From positions 1-64,000 of the forward strand of contig JAKZRG010000033.1 of assembly GCA_047518265.1 (NCBI GenBank): a DNA stretch of 64,000 bases, in the 5' to 3' direction. The translations under genes were made by a program, and so were the position numbers. The stretch is from Oceanospirillum sp047518265 (lineage in GTDB: Bacteria; Pseudomonadota; Gammaproteobacteria; Pseudomonadales; Halomonadaceae). Below are positions 60,881 through 64,000 of the stretch, one piece after another. Below the pieces are notes generated by a model. It was not told where the DNA came from. It made no database searches and worked only from the letters and a program-made list of their open reading frames with translations. Numbering within the stretch: the first letter of the stretch is position 1; the number at the start of each line of letters is the position of its first letter.

Positions 60881-61897
60881 ATGAAACAGGATTCAGCCTC
60901 AGGGCTTACAGCAGTAGAAACAAACTTAGAGACTGTAGAAAGTGGAGCATCTCACCAGCAGCGTTATCAGCAAAGCTTACTGACAATTGCTATAGGGGCT
61001 CTAGTGGCCATTAATTTTGCTTTGGCAAAGTATGGCGTTTTACAAGGTTTCTCTCCATTAACTGTTTTTTATTGGCAAATACTGGGAGCAGTATTGTTGC
61101 TACTGATTGTTGGTTTTATACGTAAGGGTGCCTTTGCCCTTAAATCGACACATTTTCGTTATTACTGCTTTTCTGGTTTGTTAAGTGTTAGTGCGCCCAA
61201 TCTGATGGCGAACTGGGCTCTGCTGGAGGTACCAGCCAGTACCTTTAGTGTTTTGGTGACACTTTCTCCTTTATTTACCTTTGCATTGTCGGCGTTATAC
61301 GAGAGAAAGGCGCTTTCAGCTCAGCGTTTACTGGGTATTTTTGTGGGATTTGTCGCCGTGTTGTTAGTGACGGGTCAAAGATTTAATACGGATGGAGCCT
61401 CACTGCTACCTATGTTATTGGCTCTACTCGTTCCTGCGTTATTAGCTAGCGGAAATGTCTATCGTAGCAAGGCATATCCCACTGGTGGCGATGCTCTGTC
61501 TTTGGCAACAGGTATGTTGTTAAGCCAAGTTGTTTTATTAACGCCGGTTTATGCCCTGCTTGCTATTCGTCATCAAGATATAGATGCCGGTATTGATAGT
61601 ACTCAATTAATGAGTGCTGCTCATCCAGAAATAAGCCCCATTCTTATGGCTGGGATATTGCTGATGGTGATTATCTCTGCATTGGGTTACCTGATGACCT
61701 TTCGTTTACAAAAGATGACCGACAGCGTGGGCTTCAGTCAGGTGGGTTATTTTGTCACTTTAACGGGAGTCGCCATTGGTATCTTATTTTTTGATGAACC
61801 TCTTACCGTACACATTATTGCTGCTATCGGGCTGTTATTTATCGGATTAGCGCTAACTAATGGTCATTTAACACTTAACCAATTGTTCAAAAAATAA
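60881..61897 (+). CDS. EamA/DMT-family transporter
   Basis: A 338-residue inner-membrane protein with about ten helices after a ~35-residue soluble tail (TIAIGALVAINFALAKYGVL, APNLMANWALLEVPASTFSV). ATG 60881 is chosen because GGAGGG lies 6 bases upstream; an ATG at 60875 would be too close. It exports small metabolites, substrate unknown. The SnoaL-like gene follows 16 bases later, probably in the same operon. Confidence 0.88.
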   Translation: MKQDSASGLTAVETNLETVESGASHQQRYQQSLLTIAIGALVAINFALAKYGVLQGFSPLTVFYWQILGAVLLLLIVGFIRKGAFALKSTHFRYYCFSGLLSVSAPNLMANWALLEVPASTFSVLVTLSPLFTFALSALYERKALSAQRLLGIFVGFVAVLLVTGQRFNTDGASLLPMLLALLVPALLASGNVYRSKAYPTGGDALSLATGMLLSQVVLLTPVYALLAIRHQDIDAGIDSTQLMSAAHPEISPILMAGILLMVIISALGYLMTFRLQKMTDSVGFSQVGYFVTLTGVAIGILFFDEPLTVHIIAAIGLLFIGLALTNGHLTLNQLFKK

Positions 61898-61913
61898 CAG
61901 AGAGAGAAAAACA

Positions 61914-62267
61914 ATGAACGCACATAACCTAGTCGAAAACCTATATCAAGCAGTTGATGCCAGAAGTACAGAGCGTTTGGCAGAGTTCCTACACCCAGAG
62001 TTAAGCTTTCGCTTTGGAAATGCCGACCCGATAACCGGAAAGCCTGATGTATTGGCGGCAAATGAGGGTTTTTTCGGATCAATTAAAAAAATGACCCATC
62101 AAATTGATAAAATCTGGAGTATCGGTGATCAGGTGATTTGTCACGGGAAAGTGAGTTATATACGACTGGATGGCAGTCACTATTCCGCAGTGTTTGCGAC
62201 GGTTTTAACTTTGGAAGAGTCATTAATTACCGATTACTTAATTTATGCTGATGTGTCGGGTTTGTAG
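61914..62267 (+). CDS. SnoaL-like (NTF2-fold) protein
   Basis: A 117-residue SnoaL/NTF2-type protein (NAHNLVENLYQAVDARSTER, LSFRFGNADPITGKPDVLAA, YIRLDGSHYSAVFATVLTLE). The single-domain cone fold usually binds a small ligand or catalyses an isomerase-like step. It shares the operon with the EamA transporter. Confidence 0.8.
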   Translation: MNAHNLVENLYQAVDARSTERLAEFLHPELSFRFGNADPITGKPDVLAANEGFFGSIKKMTHQIDKIWSIGDQVICHGKVSYIRLDGSHYSAVFATVLTLEESLITDYLIYADVSGL

Positions 62268-62279
62268 TCTAATGTCCGT

Positions 62280-62336
62280 CGCCAAATAGAGGTATTTCGA
62301 TATTTTCGGGTCATGAGACCCGAAAGTATCAACGCC
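62280..62336. repeat. Hairpin repeat family copy H11 (short)
   Basis: CGCCAAATAGAGGTATTTCG, ATATTTTCGGGTC, GAGACCCGAAAGTATC and CAACGCC. The inner stem TTCGGGTC/GACCCGAA is perfect. It follows the SnoaL-like gene. Confidence 0.55.
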
Positions 62337-62493
62337 CATATCAAAAAATAACACGTGGTTTCCCCAAGATTAGAATCTGTGACTCGGTCAATATCTTTAT
62401 TTCTGCATTCGTTTACGTATGAAAAATGTACATAAAATAGCCTAATAAACTATTGTTGTATTATCAACATGTTAAAGGTTAAGGGTTGAGGGC

Positions 62494-64000
62494 ATGCAGA
62501 TACATTTGGGCAGTATTTTGTTGTTTATCACCGTCTGGCTTTTTGGCTTATTTCAGTTGTACTTTATTCATGACAAGCGTGTGCAGGATAAAGTCGCTAC
62601 GGTCACTCAGTCTCGGGCGAAGACTGTCCAACAGCACGTTGATTTGGCTCGCGCAATTGTTGATCAGATGCGTCAACAGATGACTGCAAACATACTATTA
62701 ATGCAGCAGAATAATTTTAAACACCCGGCACGAGCTTATTTTAAAGATTATCCTGAACTGAATGCTTACGGTTCTGATGGGTTGGGGCCCATGATTGATG
62801 GTATTCCTAGCACGGGAGCTTCTTTTACCGGAGTGGGATCTCAATCTGATGTCGATGAGGGTACGTGGCGAGAAATTAATGCAGCGCTTGCTTTGTCATT
62901 AGATCTTGGTCGGGTTGTTACCGATAATCCCAACTTTATCTGGTCGTACTACACATCGAAAAAACAGTTTATGTATATCATGCCGAAGGTTGCGGTACAT
63001 GACTTTCACTTCCATACAGAGCTTTATCAAAAACCTTTTTGGCAACCGGCGATTCCTGAGAATAATCCTGAAGCGAAAATCGTTATTTCCGATCTTTATG
63101 ATGATGGTGCAGGGCAAGGGTATATGTTTACAGTCTCAGCCCCTGTAATGGTTGATGGTCATTTCAGAGGGGTTGTGTCACTTGATTTGGGGCTTGCCCA
63201 ATTAAGAGCTGTTTTGAGCCACAGAGAGCTAGAAGGGCAATCGATCATTATTGATCCTGTAGGTCAGATTGTGGCTGCCCCCTTTGATTTTAAACTTGGG
63301 CAAACGTTGAACAGCCACAAAATGATATTGGAGGGGTTAGAAACTTTTGTTCGAGATAGTGATCATCAATATTACGGACTACCGATCCTTAAGAAGGAAC
63401 TCTATCTTGTACATCAGGTGACAATGGGGGAAAAAATATCATTAATTGTTACCAGTATGTTGTTTCATAGCTCTGTACTGACATTTATTTTATTGATTTT
63501 ATATCTGGTATTCTGGTTGCGGAATACGGTAGAAAAAGTCACGGAGCTAGCTTCGCACGATAGTTTAACAGGCTTATTAAATCGTCGGGCTATCAAAGAA
63601 GGATGCCGAATACACTTTGACTTTAGTGACCGCAACCAGAGTAATATTAGCGTATTAATGATCGATATTGACTATTTTAAGCCGGTAAATGACAGCTATG
63701 GTCATGATGTCGGAGATGAAGCGATCTGTATGGTGGCTGATATTTTAGATCAGTATTCCCGAAAAACGGATCTGGTGGCGAGAGTAGGTGGAGAAGAATT
63801 TCTGATAGTGCTGCCTTCAACAGCGTTAGAGGATGCACGTAGGCTTGCGGATAAGATTCGGAAAAAAGTGGAATCAGTTTCTTTTAATGAGAGAAAGCTA
63901 CAAGTGACGGTTAGTCTTGGCTGTATTCAACGGCAAAAAGGGGAGGCCTACGATGCGGTACTTAAAAGGGTTGACCAAGCACTTTACGGAGCAAAACATG
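62494..64000 (+). CDS. dCache-type diguanylate cyclase (incomplete at window end)
   Basis: At least 502 residues, open at the window end. ATG 62494 follows GGTTGAGGG. TM1 is at ~7-25 and a long periplasmic sensor (~26-325, dCache-like: FIWSYYTSKKQFMYIMPKVA, APVMVDGHFRGVVSLDLGLA) follows. TM2 is at ~330-352, and the GGDEF domain (~370 on) has DSLTGLLNRRA, IDIDYFKPVNDSYGHDVGDE and the active GGEEF. It makes c-di-GMP from GTP in response to a periplasmic signal. It is absent from stop-delimited gene lists because the end lies outside the window. Confidence 0.93.
   Translation, partial: MQIHLGSILLFITVWLFGLFQLYFIHDKRVQDKVATVTQSRAKTVQQHVDLARAIVDQMRQQMTANILLMQQNNFKHPARAYFKDYPELNAYGSDGLGPMIDGIPSTGASFTGVGSQSDVDEGTWREINAALALSLDLGRVVTDNPNFIWSYYTSKKQFMYIMPKVAVHDFHFHTELYQKPFWQPAIPENNPEAKIVISDLYDDGAGQGYMFTVSAPVMVDGHFRGVVSLDLGLAQLRAVLSHRELEGQSIIIDPVGQIVAAPFDFKLGQTLNSHKMILEGLETFVRDSDHQYYGLPILKKELYLVHQVTMGEKISLIVTSMLFHSSVLTFILLILYLVFWLRNTVEKVTELASHDSLTGLLNRRAIKEGCRIHFDFSDRNQSNISVLMIDIDYFKPVNDSYGHDVGDEAICMVADILDQYSRKTDLVARVGGEEFLIVLPSTALEDARRLADKIRKKVESVSFNERKLQVTVSLGCIQRQKGEAYDAVLKRVDQALYGAKH

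Overview
The window reads as chromosomal DNA of a low-to-mid GC marine gammaproteobacterium. An Oceanospirillales-like lineage fits best, but this is an inference from gene families and not a species call. The families behind it are H-NOX with a hybrid kinase, a NarK-type nitrate transporter beside a fused PP2C-kinase, an MMPL/RND exporter, c-type heme sensors, many LysR regulators and DMT transporters. There are no rRNA or tRNA genes that I can see. Many intergenic gaps hold copies of one imperfect-hairpin repeat of about 55-108 bp with a conserved AACAAAAGTATT-like arm.

Region 1 (1-4700) is accessory DNA. It holds integron-type gene cassettes whose start core (GTTRRRY) is the exact complement of the core after the same ORF, a dead IS1182-like transposase, two copies of a 136-bp block next to attC remnants, a ParE/Phd-type toxin-antitoxin pair and small orphan ORFs. 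One orphan ORF appears split by an 85-bp inverted-repeat element. No integrase gene is present.

Region 2 (4789-46803) is the ordinary chromosome. In order it holds: a FAD monooxygenase with a zinc-knuckle N-terminus; YdeI-like and alpha/beta-hydrolase proteins; a cytochrome c peroxidase overlapping a GGDEF-EAL gene; a choice-of-anchor I-like lipoprotein; a glycosyltransferase; a PP2C/Ser-Thr-kinase fusion next to narK, whose leader has a sigma-54 promoter and an attenuator; a type II lumazine synthase; free Met-R-sulfoxide reductase; a CZB chemoreceptor; an H-NOX/hybrid-kinase operon behind a perfect FNR-type box; an M50 protease; a c-heme histidine kinase; a RecQ-like helicase followed by a lipoprotein-sorting/ABC (LolA-like, two FtsX-type permeases, LolD-like) operon; a DUF3127 SSB-like protein; and a LysR/MMPL/lipoprotein-sorting cluster.

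Region 3 (46804-57375) is the most unusual part. It is a 10.5-kb island whose two ends carry a diverged 103-bp duplication of the 3' end of a LysR gene. Inside is a broken phage tail module: a 5'-truncated major tail protein, a BRO-type antirepressor with an attenuated leader, a tail-assembly-chaperone-like gene and a 3'-truncated tape measure gene. Interspersed are eight cargo genes: DUF1330, AIG2-like, GNAT, LysE, a protein with an HEPN-like motif, a membrane protein, OsmC and a small helical protein. Most cargo ORFs are preceded by a ~100-157-bp repeat (R1-R6, with a short R7 stub) and several are followed by attC-like sites. The result is a cassette array in which a phage-island repeat alternates with integron-type cassettes.

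Region 4 (57376-64000) returns to core-like genes: a YtcJ-type amidohydrolase, a LysR/EamA divergent pair, a SnoaL-like protein and a GGDEF diguanylate cyclase cut by the window end.
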